Shown: positions 24,381-33,311 of the stretch, one piece after another
How the letters are laid out: each line of letters begins with the position of its first letter
Numbering within the stretch: the stretch's first letter is position 1
Assembly (NCBI RefSeq): GCF_014282275.1
Contig: NZ_VFIA01000019.1
Coordinates: 62,001-126,000, forward strand
Direction: 5' to 3'
Length of the DNA stretch: 64,000 nucleotides
Source of the DNA: Spirosoma utsteinense
GTDB lineage: Bacteria; Bacteroidota; Bacteroidia; Cytophagales; Spirosomataceae
Program-made: the position numbers and the translations under genes
The notes under the pieces: generated by a model
Told to the model about the DNA's origin: nothing
Seen by the model: the letters and a program-made list of their open reading frames with translations, nothing else
Databases searched by the model: none

Positions 24381-25304
24381 ATGAGTAAACCTTCTATTTC
24401 TGATTACTTCCAACTCCATTTCATTGTTCTGATCTGGGGGTTTACCGCCATTCTGGGTAAGCTTCTTGAACCGCTCGATTCGTCGGCGGTGGTGCTGTTT
24501 CGTACGGTGCTGGCCGTTCTGGGTATGGGCGTGGTATTGCTGGTACGGCGGCAGACGATCCGGGTTGCGCCCGGCGATCGCTGGCGTTTGCTGGCAACGG
24601 GTGGTATCATCACGCTCCACTGGGTTGCCTTTTTTCTGGCAGCCCGTATTGCTAATGTGTCTGTCTGTTTGGCCGGTATGGCTACAAGCTCCCTCTGGGC
24701 GAGTGTGCTGGAGCCGTTGATCCTGCGTCGGCGGGTACGAACGATAGAAGTGGTTCTGGGTGCCGTTGTGCTGTCGGGCCTGTACCTGATCTTCCGGTTT
24801 GAGTTCGACAAGGTTGTCGGCCTGGCGCTGGCGGTGTTCTCGGCCATGCTCTCGTCGCTCTTTACCATTATCAACAGCCGGTTTACCCAACGGCTCGACG
24901 CTTACGTGATTTCGTTTTACGAGATGGCCGGCGCTTCGGTAGGTGCTTTCCTGATGTGGCAGGCCATACGTATGCTGGACCCGCTCGATGTAAATCAGGT
25001 AACGCAGTATATACCCAATACGCCCCAACAGTGGGGCTGGTTGTTGGTGCTGTCACTGGTCTGTACCGTCTATGCCTACACGGTAGGGGTTCGGCTGTTG
25101 CGTAAGTTTTCGCCGTATATGGCAATCTTAACTGTAAATTTGGAGCCGGTGTACGGAATATTGCTGGCTGTACTCATTTTCGGCAATTCCGAACGCATGA
25201 CACCGGGCTTTTATGTGGGTACCCTCGTCATTCTGATAGCCGTACTGGCCTATCCGATGTTGAATCATCGCCTGAATCGGTCAACACCCACCGAAGTTGC
25301 GTAG
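24381..25304 (+). CDS. EamA/DMT-superfamily transporter
   Basis: About 307 aa from the ATG at 24381 (MSKPSISDYFQLH); an upstream start at 24318 runs through intergenic-looking sequence. Ten membrane segments arranged as two EamA repeats (about 10-140 and 150-295), each starting near a tryptophan-glycine motif (LIWGFTAILGK; the second at the SFYEMAGASVGA region). Such proteins export or import small metabolites; the substrate is unknown. It is 80 bp before the glycan cluster and on the same strand, but this does not prove a functional link. Confidence 0.88.
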   Translation: MSKPSISDYFQLHFIVLIWGFTAILGKLLEPLDSSAVVLFRTVLAVLGMGVVLLVRRQTIRVAPGDRWRLLATGGIITLHWVAFFLAARIANVSVCLAGMATSSLWASVLEPLILRRRVRTIEVVLGAVVLSGLYLIFRFEFDKVVGLALAVFSAMLSSLFTIINSRFTQRLDAYVISFYEMAGASVGAFLMWQAIRMLDPLDVNQVTQYIPNTPQQWGWLLVLSLVCTVYAYTVGVRLLRKFSPYMAILTVNLEPVYGILLAVLIFGNSERMTPGFYVGTLVILIAVLAYPMLNHRLNRSTPTEVA

Positions 25305-25384
25305 GAAAAAGAAGGGCACCAACGTCGATCCGTCGGTTGTCTGATTAACCGTTCACACCGGGCCGCTGGGTTAGGTGCTACACT

Positions 25385-26830
25385 ATGAAAGAAACGTTTA
25401 CTGGGCGGATTGCAGACGCAACCGCTGTTTTTTTGTTTTTGCTGGCCTGTATTCCGCTGCTTTGTCTGTCGTTCTTCAACCATCCATCGGCAGCCGATGA
25501 TTACTGTTTTGCGGATACGGCCGTTCGATATGGTTTCTGGCCCGCTCAGAACTACTATTACAACGGGTGGACAGGGCGTTATTTTTCCAACATGCTGGTT
25601 CATGCCAATCCGCTGGTATGGGGTTGGTACAATGGCTTCAAGCTTATTCCGGCCCTGGCTGTTACGGCGCTGCTCTCCGCACTGTTTACGCTGGTAAGCG
25701 AACTGCTCCGGGGCGAATCGTTCAAAACCCGCCTGCTATCGACCGGGGTTCTGTTTTTTCTGATTGTACTGGCGCTGCAAAGCGTTGTCGAAGCGTTTTT
25801 CTGGACAGCGGCCATTGCCACTTATACCGTCCCGACTGTACTGACAATCTACCTGCTGGCGGTTATGATGCGCTGGTATCGACAGCCTGCGGGCTGGAAC
25901 AAGCGCCTGACGGTAGTATGGGCCGCGTTTCTGGTCTTCGCCAGTATCGGCTCCGGCGAAACCAATCTGGTGCTGCTGCTTTTGCTGTTACTCACCATTG
26001 CGGGCTACCGCCTGGTGTTTCAGCGGACGCTCGACCCGTTTCTGGTCTTTCTGGTCGTGGTTGCCCTGGTGTCGACCTGGCTGCTGTTCCGGGCACCGGG
26101 TAATGCCATCCGGATGGGAGGCAACCCGCAAAGTGGCGAGCTGGTGAAGTCGATGGGCGCGTCCTTTGGCTGGCTGGCCCGGTCGGTAGGGGGGTGGCTC
26201 ATCAAAACGCCCATACTGCCTCTGTCGCTGCTGTTCTGGCCGATAGCCCGGCGCATCACCCGGCCCGACGCGCCCTACGCCCGCCTGTTTGCGCTCCCCC
26301 CTGTTCTGCTTACCCTTGTGTATATCGGCATACTGGCCGCCATTATCTTTCCGTCTTACTACGGTATTGGCTTGCCGCCTTTTGCCCGAACGATGAACGT
26401 GTTGTTCGTCTTCTTCACGCTTGGCTGGTTCTTTGTCCTGACCGTTTGGTCGGTCAATAGGGGGCCACGTGCTCCTGTCATGGCTTTTTTGTCCGGAACG
26501 TCGATCTCCCTGCCGGTACTGGTCGTGACCGGCATATGGCTGGTGGGCAGTATCGCTTTCAGCAAATCAGTGAAGCAACTGTATACCGACCTGCTGGGTG
26601 GCAATGCGGCTACCTACGACCGCGAGATGAGCGAACGCCACCGCCTGCTTCAGTCATCGGCCGACACACTTCGGCTGGCTCCCATCAGCGTGTATCCGCC
26701 CAGCCTGTTCGTCGAAGACATCCGGCCCGAACGGACGCACTGGTGGAATCGCTGCCAGTCGGGTTACTACAACCACAAAGCCATCGTTCTCGACTCTACC
26801 CTCCTGGTGGCTACTCCTGCTAAACGCTAA
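25385..26830 (+). CDS. Polytopic membrane protein, DUF6056-like, GT-C-type candidate
   Basis: 481 aa, about 11-12 membrane segments. The first extracytoplasmic loop carries an acidic pair (AADDYCFAD; D38-D39) and GRYFSN at 64-69, the layout used by GT-C glycosyltransferases and DUF6056 proteins. A C-terminal soluble stretch (about 400-481, YPPSLFVEDIRPERTHWWN) lies outside. It begins a same-strand run of six surface-glycan genes and is 6 bp from the following GT2 enzyme, which could supply its polyprenyl-phosphate sugar. The DUF6056 label rests on the motif pattern; the sugar and acceptor are unknown. Confidence 0.65.
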   Translation: MKETFTGRIADATAVFLFLLACIPLLCLSFFNHPSAADDYCFADTAVRYGFWPAQNYYYNGWTGRYFSNMLVHANPLVWGWYNGFKLIPALAVTALLSALFTLVSELLRGESFKTRLLSTGVLFFLIVLALQSVVEAFFWTAAIATYTVPTVLTIYLLAVMMRWYRQPAGWNKRLTVVWAAFLVFASIGSGETNLVLLLLLLLTIAGYRLVFQRTLDPFLVFLVVVALVSTWLLFRAPGNAIRMGGNPQSGELVKSMGASFGWLARSVGGWLIKTPILPLSLLFWPIARRITRPDAPYARLFALPPVLLTLVYIGILAAIIFPSYYGIGLPPFARTMNVLFVFFTLGWFFVLTVWSVNRGPRAPVMAFLSGTSISLPVLVVTGIWLVGSIAFSKSVKQLYTDLLGGNAATYDREMSERHRLLQSSADTLRLAPISVYPPSLFVEDIRPERTHWWNRCQSGYYNHKAIVLDSTLLVATPAKR

Positions 26831-26836
26831 CCCCGC

Positions 26837-27577
26837 ATGTCGTCAGTCTGCATGATTATTCCGTGTTACAACGAAGCCAACCGACTTCCGGGCGACGCCT
26901 TTATCCGTTATCTGCGCCAGGTGCCGATGGTGACCGTATGCTTCGTTAACGACGGTAGCCGGGACACTACGCAGGCGGTACTGGAAGGATTACGCCAGCA
27001 GCAGCCCGGTCAGATCGAAGTCCTGAATCTCGCTCAGAATCAGGGTAAAGCCGGTGCGGTACGGGCGGGGATGCTTCATTGCGCCAACCGGTCTGTCGAT
27101 TACGTTGGCTTTCTGGATGCCGACCTGGCCACCCCGCTGGATGCCATTGGCGATTTGCAGGCGGCACTCGACCAGAAACCGTCGCTCGACCTGGTGATGG
27201 GATCGCGTATCAAGTTCCTGGGTGCCGATATCCGGCGCGACCCCTTCCGGCATTATGTTGGCCGCGTTATTGCTACTTTCATCAGTAATATTCTGAAACT
27301 GCCCGTTTATGACACCCAGTGCGGGGCCAAGCTGTTCCGGCGTCGGGTCGTGGCCGACTTGTTCCGGGAGTCCTTTATCAGTCCCTGGCTGTTCGACGTA
27401 GAACTGCTGGCCCGGCTGATCCGGCAGCATGGCCGGGCCAGTATGCCAGTTCATGTGGCCGAGGTGCCCCTGAAGCAGTGGATCGAGCAAAGTGATTCGC
27501 GGATCAGCACGGGGTATATGTTCAAGATGTGGTATGAACTGTACCGTATTCACCAGACTTACCGGAACGCGGGCTGA
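26837..27577 (+). CDS. GT2 family glycosyltransferase, polyprenyl-phosphate-sugar-synthase type
   Basis: 246 aa. A GT-A fold with IIPCYNEANRLP (about 7-18), FVNDGSRDTT, the NQGKAGAVRAGM loop and the metal-binding LDADLATP (about 93-100). This resembles dolichyl-phosphate beta-glucosyltransferase (Alg5/DPG synthase) enzymes, which load a sugar onto a lipid phosphate at the cytoplasmic membrane face. No membrane helices follow, unlike the GT2 at 29483. The gap to the previous polytopic gene is 6 bp, so the two are probably a donor-maker and transferase pair. The exact sugar is not known. Confidence 0.85.
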   Translation: MSSVCMIIPCYNEANRLPGDAFIRYLRQVPMVTVCFVNDGSRDTTQAVLEGLRQQQPGQIEVLNLAQNQGKAGAVRAGMLHCANRSVDYVGFLDADLATPLDAIGDLQAALDQKPSLDLVMGSRIKFLGADIRRDPFRHYVGRVIATFISNILKLPVYDTQCGAKLFRRRVVADLFRESFISPWLFDVELLARLIRQHGRASMPVHVAEVPLKQWIEQSDSRISTGYMFKMWYELYRIHQTYRNAG

Positions 27578-27668
27578 TCGTGTTCGCTGCCCATACGTGA
27601 CTGATTGCGTGAACGAGAAAACGCCGGTATTTCCGTACTAGCGCAAGATCAATCTGTTAGACCTAGTT

Positions 27669-29405
27669 ATGCTGACTTCTGCTGCTTTATCCACTAAACC
27701 CATTGCCCTGACCTGGATGCGCCGGGTAGCCCCGCTGGTGATAGCGCTGCCCCTGGTGTGCTACCTGGTTCTGGTGGTTACCTATGCCGTCAATGTGCCC
27801 TGGGTGGACGATATGGATGCTTTTCTCAGCTTTATTCTGGGCTACAGCGACGCAACCACGCTAGCCGACAAGGTCGACTGGCTGCTGCGCCCCAATAACG
27901 AACACCGGATTCTGACCGCTAAACTGTCGGCGGTGGTGATGCGGGCGTTAACGGGCGAGGTCAACTTCCGGTGGCTTGTCTTCGTTGCCTTTGGGTTCCT
28001 GTTTGGCACGTTTGCCTTATGCTACCGCGTCTTCCGATCCATGAATCTGCCGTTGTTGATGTTTGCACCGGTCTGTTTCATTTTCTGGCAACCGCAGTAT
28101 TACCTGACCAGTTTGTGGGCTCTGACGGGTTTGCAACATGGCGTTGTTATCTTCCTGACGTTGCTGGCCCTGTACCTGCTGTCGGGCAGTGGGCGGTACC
28201 GGTTCGCCGGCGCTATCCTGGTACAGGTGCTGGCGTCACTCTCCATGAGCAACGGGTTGTTCGGCTGGCTGGCTGGCGCGGTGGTACTGGCGCTGGCGCG
28301 GCAGTGGGGACGGTTGGGCCTGTGGCTCAGCATCGGGGTGGCTACCATCGTTTTTTACTTCCACGACTTTCAGAACGCACAGGGGAACGATAGCAGTGTT
28401 TCGTTCTTCCTGCATTCGCCACACATCGTCATGGCTGCCTTTTTTACCTTCACCGGGGCCTTGCTCGATCTGGTGCCGGTAAGCAATATTTTCCGGCGGA
28501 GTCTGTTACCCACACTCTTTGGCCTGCTGCTGGTGCCGACGGTCTTTTGGTTCTTATGGCGCATGAACTGGCCGCTCTGGTCCCGCCACCGGTCGGCCAA
28601 TGCGGGCCAGCAGCGTCGGCGCTATTTCTTTACGGGCTGCTACACGTTTCTGTTTGTTAACGCGGCTGTTGTGGCTATACTGAGGCCTCGCTTTGGGTAT
28701 GATGTTATGCTGGTCAGCAACTACATGATTTATCCGGCCCTGCTGACGGCCCTGGTGTACCTGACCGGACTAAGCGAACTACGGCCGCGACTGGCCCTGG
28801 GTCGGTGGGTACGTACCGGTCTGGTGGTCAGCCTGGTGGTCTGGTCAGTTTCCTACGCGCTACACTGGCCCCAGATTGCTTTCCGGAAGCAGATGCTGCT
28901 TACGTTTTCCTACAACCAGAAACACAACGATATTGGCCTTGGCCCCAACTGGGGGTCGCCTTTTGCCGATATGGTACGAACGGTCATGCGCGAGACCGTC
29001 AGGCGGGGTATATACCGGTATCCAACGGGTTATTTCACTCCTTACGAGACACGCGTTAGCTCATCGACTCCCATGCCGGCCGATCCTAACCTGAACCTCC
29101 ATATGCGCGGAGGGGGCTATGATTATATTGTTGAAACAGATGTCGATGCCCTGCCGCAGCCTGTGGGTCAGGCAGCTGTGGTGATCCAGTCTAACCAGCG
29201 TACGTACCTGTTCCCGTCGGAGTTCGGTTACAGACCCGGCGTATTTTACCTGGGGCGTCCGGTCAGAACGATATGGGCCGAGGTGATCAACCCAATCTTA
29301 GCACCGGGAACCTACCGGGTTGGCCTGCTGACGCCACCCGTTCGGGGAGAAAAGGGCGTAAATTCGCCGATTCGTTTCAGTAACCGGCAAATAACGATTC
29401 CGTAA
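27669..29405 (+). CDS. Polytopic membrane protein, GT-C-like, unknown
   Basis: 578 aa, about 11-12 membrane segments in the first 420 residues and a C-terminal extracytoplasmic stretch (about 440-578). The first outer loop has an acidic pair in VPWVDDMDAF (D47-D48) and NNEHR at 76-80, similar in position to the other polytopic proteins of this cluster and to GT-C enzymes that use lipid-linked donors. No named family is recognised. It sits between two lipid-sugar-type GT2 genes. Confidence 0.6.
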   Translation: MLTSAALSTKPIALTWMRRVAPLVIALPLVCYLVLVVTYAVNVPWVDDMDAFLSFILGYSDATTLADKVDWLLRPNNEHRILTAKLSAVVMRALTGEVNFRWLVFVAFGFLFGTFALCYRVFRSMNLPLLMFAPVCFIFWQPQYYLTSLWALTGLQHGVVIFLTLLALYLLSGSGRYRFAGAILVQVLASLSMSNGLFGWLAGAVVLALARQWGRLGLWLSIGVATIVFYFHDFQNAQGNDSSVSFFLHSPHIVMAAFFTFTGALLDLVPVSNIFRRSLLPTLFGLLLVPTVFWFLWRMNWPLWSRHRSANAGQQRRRYFFTGCYTFLFVNAAVVAILRPRFGYDVMLVSNYMIYPALLTALVYLTGLSELRPRLALGRWVRTGLVVSLVVWSVSYALHWPQIAFRKQMLLTFSYNQKHNDIGLGPNWGSPFADMVRTVMRETVRRGIYRYPTGYFTPYETRVSSSTPMPADPNLNLHMRGGGYDYIVETDVDALPQPVGQAAVVIQSNQRTYLFPSEFGYRPGVFYLGRPVRTIWAEVINPILAPGTYRVGLLTPPVRGEKGVNSPIRFSNRQITIP

Positions 29406-29444
29406 GAAACCGGTGTCGGATGCTACCCAAACATCAAAAAAGCG

Positions 29445-29452
29445 TACTTTTG
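29445..29452 (+). promoter_or_regulatory. -7-like element before the second GT2 gene
   Basis: TACTTTTG fits TAnnTTTG and lies 31 nt before the TTG at 29483. If it is real, the ATG at 29420 cannot be the start for transcripts made here. Confidence 0.3.
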
Positions 29453-29482
29453 TCCGTTACCAACTGTCCATTACTTACTGTT

Positions 29483-30487
29483 TTGTCAGATCCGCAGATT
29501 TCTATTGTTGCTCCGCTTTACAACGAAACAGAATCGTTTCCGCATCTTGTTGGCCGGTTAAACGCCGTTATGGACGCATCGCCCCTGAGTATAGAGGTCG
29601 TGCTGATCGACGACGGGAGCCGCGATAATACGGTGGCATTGATGGAGCAACTAGCGCTGGCCGACCCCCGCTATCACTGTGTTTTTCTTTCCCGTAATTA
29701 CGGCCACCAGATTGCGCTGACAGCGGGTATGGCATCGGCCCGTGCAACCGAAGCGCTGTTTATTATCGATGGCGATCTCCAGGACCCGCCTGAGTTGCTG
29801 GGTGAGTTTTACGGGAAGCTCCGCGAAGGGTATGACGTTGTGTATGCCGTTCGGAAAAAGCGCAAGGAGAACTGGTTCAAGCGGCTGGCTTACTCAACGT
29901 TCTACCGCCTGATGCGCTCGATCTCCTACGTGGAGATTCCGCTCGACAGTGGTGATTTCTCGCTTATCAGCCGCCGGGTGGCCGATGTCCTGAGCCAGAT
30001 GCCGGAGGAGAGTCGTTTCATCCGGGGTATGCGGAGCTGGATCGGTTTTCGGCAGGTTGGTGTCGAATACGAACGCGACGCCCGTCTGGCCGGCGAATCG
30101 AAATATTCTTTCAAGATGCTGCGCCGGCTGGCCTACAACGGTATTTTCAACTTCAGCGAATACCCAGTCAAGCTCGTAACGCGACTGGGCATGATCACGT
30201 TTGCTGCGGCCATGCTGTATCTGGTGCAGACACTGGTTAAGAAATACGTCTATGGTGATGTGCCCCAGGGGTTTACGGCTCTTCTGTTCGTGATCGTTTT
30301 GTTCAGTGGTGTGCAGCTTATTGCCCTGGGTATGATTGGCGAATATGTATTACGTATATTTTTTCAGACGAAAGGTCGCCCTTTATACGTTGTGCGGGAA
30401 ATAATACGGCGTCAGGAACGTCAGCCGATCTCGGGTGCCAACACGATAATGCCACAAGCCACACTACCGAATCAACCCATACTATAA
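29483..30487 (+). CDS. GT2 glycosyltransferase with two C-terminal membrane helices (GtrB/DPM-like)
   Basis: 334 aa from the TTG at 29483, which gives MSDPQISIVAPLYNE, the usual start of the family; an ATG at 29420 would add 21 residues (LPKHQKSVLLSVTN) without homology and across a -7-like element. GT-A motifs: APLYNE, LIDDGSRDNT, the NYGHQIALTAGM loop, DGDLQDPP, and QMPEESRFIRGMRSWIGF, which is typical of bactoprenol-phosphate glucosyl- or mannosyltransferases (GtrB, DPM1-like, ArnC-like). Two C-terminal helices (about 235-300) anchor it in the inner membrane. It would charge undecaprenyl phosphate with a sugar used by a GT-C partner outside. No GtrA flippase gene is visible nearby. Confidence 0.88.
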   Translation: MSDPQISIVAPLYNETESFPHLVGRLNAVMDASPLSIEVVLIDDGSRDNTVALMEQLALADPRYHCVFLSRNYGHQIALTAGMASARATEALFIIDGDLQDPPELLGEFYGKLREGYDVVYAVRKKRKENWFKRLAYSTFYRLMRSISYVEIPLDSGDFSLISRRVADVLSQMPEESRFIRGMRSWIGFRQVGVEYERDARLAGESKYSFKMLRRLAYNGIFNFSEYPVKLVTRLGMITFAAAMLYLVQTLVKKYVYGDVPQGFTALLFVIVLFSGVQLIALGMIGEYVLRIFFQTKGRPLYVVREIIRRQERQPISGANTIMPQATLPNQPIL

Positions 30488-30651
30488 AAAACGCTTACCG
30501 GTGTTTTGTAGCTCCCGGCAGGCGGTACCCAACAGGAATACGATCCATTGAGTACCCATCCCGCTCGTTTAAGCAGGTGCTGGCCCATACCGGAAACACA
30601 GTCTACTTTGATTGCCACTAAAAAAAGTGCCGTTGATTTACCAGATTATCT

Positions 30652-31950
30652 ATGATCTCATTCGATACCACTTCGCTTGTTAAAAGCATTATTGTCGTTG
30701 GTCTGGCGGTGGCTGTCTGGTTGGTGTTCTCCAACCGTCAGCGAGTGGGTCCGTTTTTGCAGCGTCATGAAAGGATCACCACCTACCTGTCATTTCTGCT
30801 CCTTCGCCTGGTACCGTTCCTGTGTGTGTATGTCGTTCTCAATCAGGAGCCCCGCAGCGATGTCGACTTCTTTTATCGCAAAGCCGAGGCTGCCATACAG
30901 GGTAAGCTCGTTTATCGCGATTTTCTCTCGTACCACGCTCCGCTGTTCGGCTACCTGATTGGTTTGCCGCTCCTGCTGTGGCATAATGCCCGGGTATTGA
31001 TACTGCTCATGGCTGTTATGGAGTTCATCATTGCCAAAGCCACCCTGCGTCGCTACCGTACTACGGCTGATGCGCCCATTATCTGGTTCGTGCTGTATTA
31101 CCTCTTACCGTTGCCATTCGTGGCCATGGTCCTTAGTGGCGAGGAGGACATCTGGATGTGGGGTTTCTGCCTGATGTCGCTGGCCTTGCCCCGGGGGCGG
31201 AAGTTGAGCTTCCAGCTTGGCCTGCTGTGGGGCGTTGGTATGCTGGTGATCAAGTTCATGCTGATCGTATTTCTGATCCCTCTGTTTTTTATCGTGCCCA
31301 ACCGCTTTCAGTACCTGGCCGGGCTTTTGGTCGTGGGTGTGCCGAGTCTACTGGTTTTGTACAGTTTGGTGGGTATGGATTTTCTGATGCCTATCCAACA
31401 TTCATCCCTGCCCATGACGCCCAATGTCGTGAGCGTATTGCGGCCTGTACTGGGTACCTATTTTGATCAGGTTCCGTTAACTTACCTGAACTGGGCAGGA
31501 CTGCTGACAACCATCGGTGGCGCATCGCTGATGGGTCACCGGTGCCGATCGATGGGCTATCATCGATTACTGCCATTGTTATACGTCTTTACGTTTGCCC
31601 TGTTCCAGCTGTGCCTGCCAAGCTCGCCCGGTTTTTACTTGTTTACGCATACATTGCCGCTGGTATTCATCGTGCTCTCGACGCCAGGAGGAAAGCGGGC
31701 GTGGCCTGCTTTCATCGTGCTCAACGTGCTGACGGTCGTACAGCCGATTCTGTCGGTTTTGTATAACGAGCAGGAACTTTACAACACCTGGTCGCTGATC
31801 GACAGTCCCGCCGAATGGGTCGACTACCTCATCCAATGTATTGAAGTAGGCATTTTCGTTTATCTGTTGCGGATTGTGCTGGAGCAGATGCGATCGGGAG
31901 CCGGCCAGGAAAAGCTCACGGAGGTGCCCTCGTCAATACCGTTGGCCTAA
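30652..31950 (+). CDS. Polytopic membrane protein, first of a tandem paralogous pair, GT-C-like
   Basis: 432 aa, about ten membrane helices. Shares with the next gene the motifs EPRSDVDFFY (66-75), KLVYRDFLSYHAPLFGYL (85-102) and PFVAMVLSGEEDIWMW. The SDV acidic site in the first outer loop is where GT-C enzymes keep their catalytic acid, and a polyprenyl-linked donor could come from the GtrB-like gene upstream. The family is not named; similarity to GT87/DUF2029-type proteins is only by layout. It begins 164 bp after the GT2 gene. Confidence 0.6.
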   Translation: MISFDTTSLVKSIIVVGLAVAVWLVFSNRQRVGPFLQRHERITTYLSFLLLRLVPFLCVYVVLNQEPRSDVDFFYRKAEAAIQGKLVYRDFLSYHAPLFGYLIGLPLLLWHNARVLILLMAVMEFIIAKATLRRYRTTADAPIIWFVLYYLLPLPFVAMVLSGEEDIWMWGFCLMSLALPRGRKLSFQLGLLWGVGMLVIKFMLIVFLIPLFFIVPNRFQYLAGLLVVGVPSLLVLYSLVGMDFLMPIQHSSLPMTPNVVSVLRPVLGTYFDQVPLTYLNWAGLLTTIGGASLMGHRCRSMGYHRLLPLLYVFTFALFQLCLPSSPGFYLFTHTLPLVFIVLSTPGGKRAWPAFIVLNVLTVVQPILSVLYNEQELYNTWSLIDSPAEWVDYLIQCIEVGIFVYLLRIVLEQMRSGAGQEKLTEVPSSIPLA

Positions 31951-31977
31951 GTCAACTTTGCCTACTTAAGTCAACGT

Positions 31978-33237
31978 ATGTTTATTGTTTTTGCTAAGTC
32001 GGGAGTCTCTATACTGCTTGGGTTGCTGTTGCTGGTAGCGCTTTACAAGCGTAACTGGCTGGAAAACCGATTGGAGACGCCGGGCGTACCGTGGCTGTTT
32101 TTATTCTGGTTCGTGCTGAGGCTGCTGCCGTTTCTGGGCATTTATGTCTTGCTGAGCTATGAGCCGCAGTCCGATGTCAGGGACTATTACTACCCCATCG
32201 CTATTGGGGCGGGCGTTGGCAAAGTGCTGTACCGGGATGTGTACTGTCCTTACTCGCCCTTCTTCGGTTACTTTCTGGCTGGTCCGCTCTTCCTGTGGAA
32301 CAGCACCCGTACGGTTGTGCTGACCATGACCGTTGTTGAAGCATTAGCCGTCTGGCTTACCTACCGCGATAACTACGGCAACGAGCCCAAAGGGCAGCGG
32401 CTGTTTCGTACCTTGTTTTATTACCTGCTGCCCGTACCGTTCGTGTTCTGCGTGATGAGCGGGCAGGAAGACGTTAGCCTCTGGATCTTTGCCATACTGG
32501 CAGGACAGGCTGTTGCAACCGGAAAGTCGCTCCGGGCGGGCCTGTGGTTCGGATTAGGGTTGCTATCGACAAAAGCCATCTTCGTGCTGTTAGGAGTACC
32601 CTTCTTTTTCCTGGTCAGGGATAAAATCAAATTCCTGACGGGCGCTGCCATGCTGGGGCTGCCGGTGCTGGTATTTCTGTACTGGAAAACAGATATGCTG
32701 TTCATGACCCAGCCGCTGGAAGAAGGAACGTACCTTAAAGCCCCTAACCTCCGGTCGGTGCTGGCTCCGCTCGTTGGCGAAGCCATCAACCGGACAGTCA
32801 AATTCGAAAACTACGCCGGGCTACTCCTGACGATGGGGATTACCCTGGGCGTGATGCTGACCATGCCGACAACGAACCGGCGTCGGTCGGTAGCATTACT
32901 GTATATACTGATGTTCAGCCTGACAACGGTCGTGCAGCACAACGCCATCAGCAACTACGCTTATCTGTTCATGCTGCCGCTGGTGTTCAACCTGGTCGAT
33001 TTTCGCGACCGATGGTCCTGCTTCTGGCTCATCGGGTTTAACGTGGCCGCGGCCATACATCCGTCGTTCTGGTGGCGTATCGGTCAACCTTTCTACTATA
33101 GATTCAGCCAGCTGAACCAGCCGAATTACTGGCTCGACTACGGGCTTGAAGTGTTCCTGGTCATCGGCTTTGCGTACATTGCATTCCGGGCCGCCCGGTC
33201 GTTGAGGACAGCTATGGTGGCCTATGGTGAGCGCTAG
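31978..33237 (+). CDS. Polytopic membrane protein, second of a tandem paralogous pair, GT-C-like
   Basis: 419 aa, about ten membrane helices. Same motifs as its neighbour: EPQSDVRDYY (62-71), KVLYRDVYCPYSPFFGYF (82-99) and PFVFCVMSGQEDVSLW. The gene starts 27 nt after the stop of the previous one. Tandem duplication followed by divergence fits either two linkage specificities or a heterodimer. Unknown function; membrane-located glycosyl transfer is inferred from layout and cluster. Confidence 0.6.
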   Translation: MFIVFAKSGVSILLGLLLLVALYKRNWLENRLETPGVPWLFLFWFVLRLLPFLGIYVLLSYEPQSDVRDYYYPIAIGAGVGKVLYRDVYCPYSPFFGYFLAGPLFLWNSTRTVVLTMTVVEALAVWLTYRDNYGNEPKGQRLFRTLFYYLLPVPFVFCVMSGQEDVSLWIFAILAGQAVATGKSLRAGLWFGLGLLSTKAIFVLLGVPFFFLVRDKIKFLTGAAMLGLPVLVFLYWKTDMLFMTQPLEEGTYLKAPNLRSVLAPLVGEAINRTVKFENYAGLLLTMGITLGVMLTMPTTNRRRSVALLYILMFSLTTVVQHNAISNYAYLFMLPLVFNLVDFRDRWSCFWLIGFNVAAAIHPSFWWRIGQPFYYRFSQLNQPNYWLDYGLEVFLVIGFAYIAFRAARSLRTAMVAYGER

Positions 33238-33311
33238 CCAGTCAGACCCGGTGTCACAAACAGGCACCCGCTACGCGCTGAACGGATTTTGTACGATTAC
33301 TTAGAGCCTGC

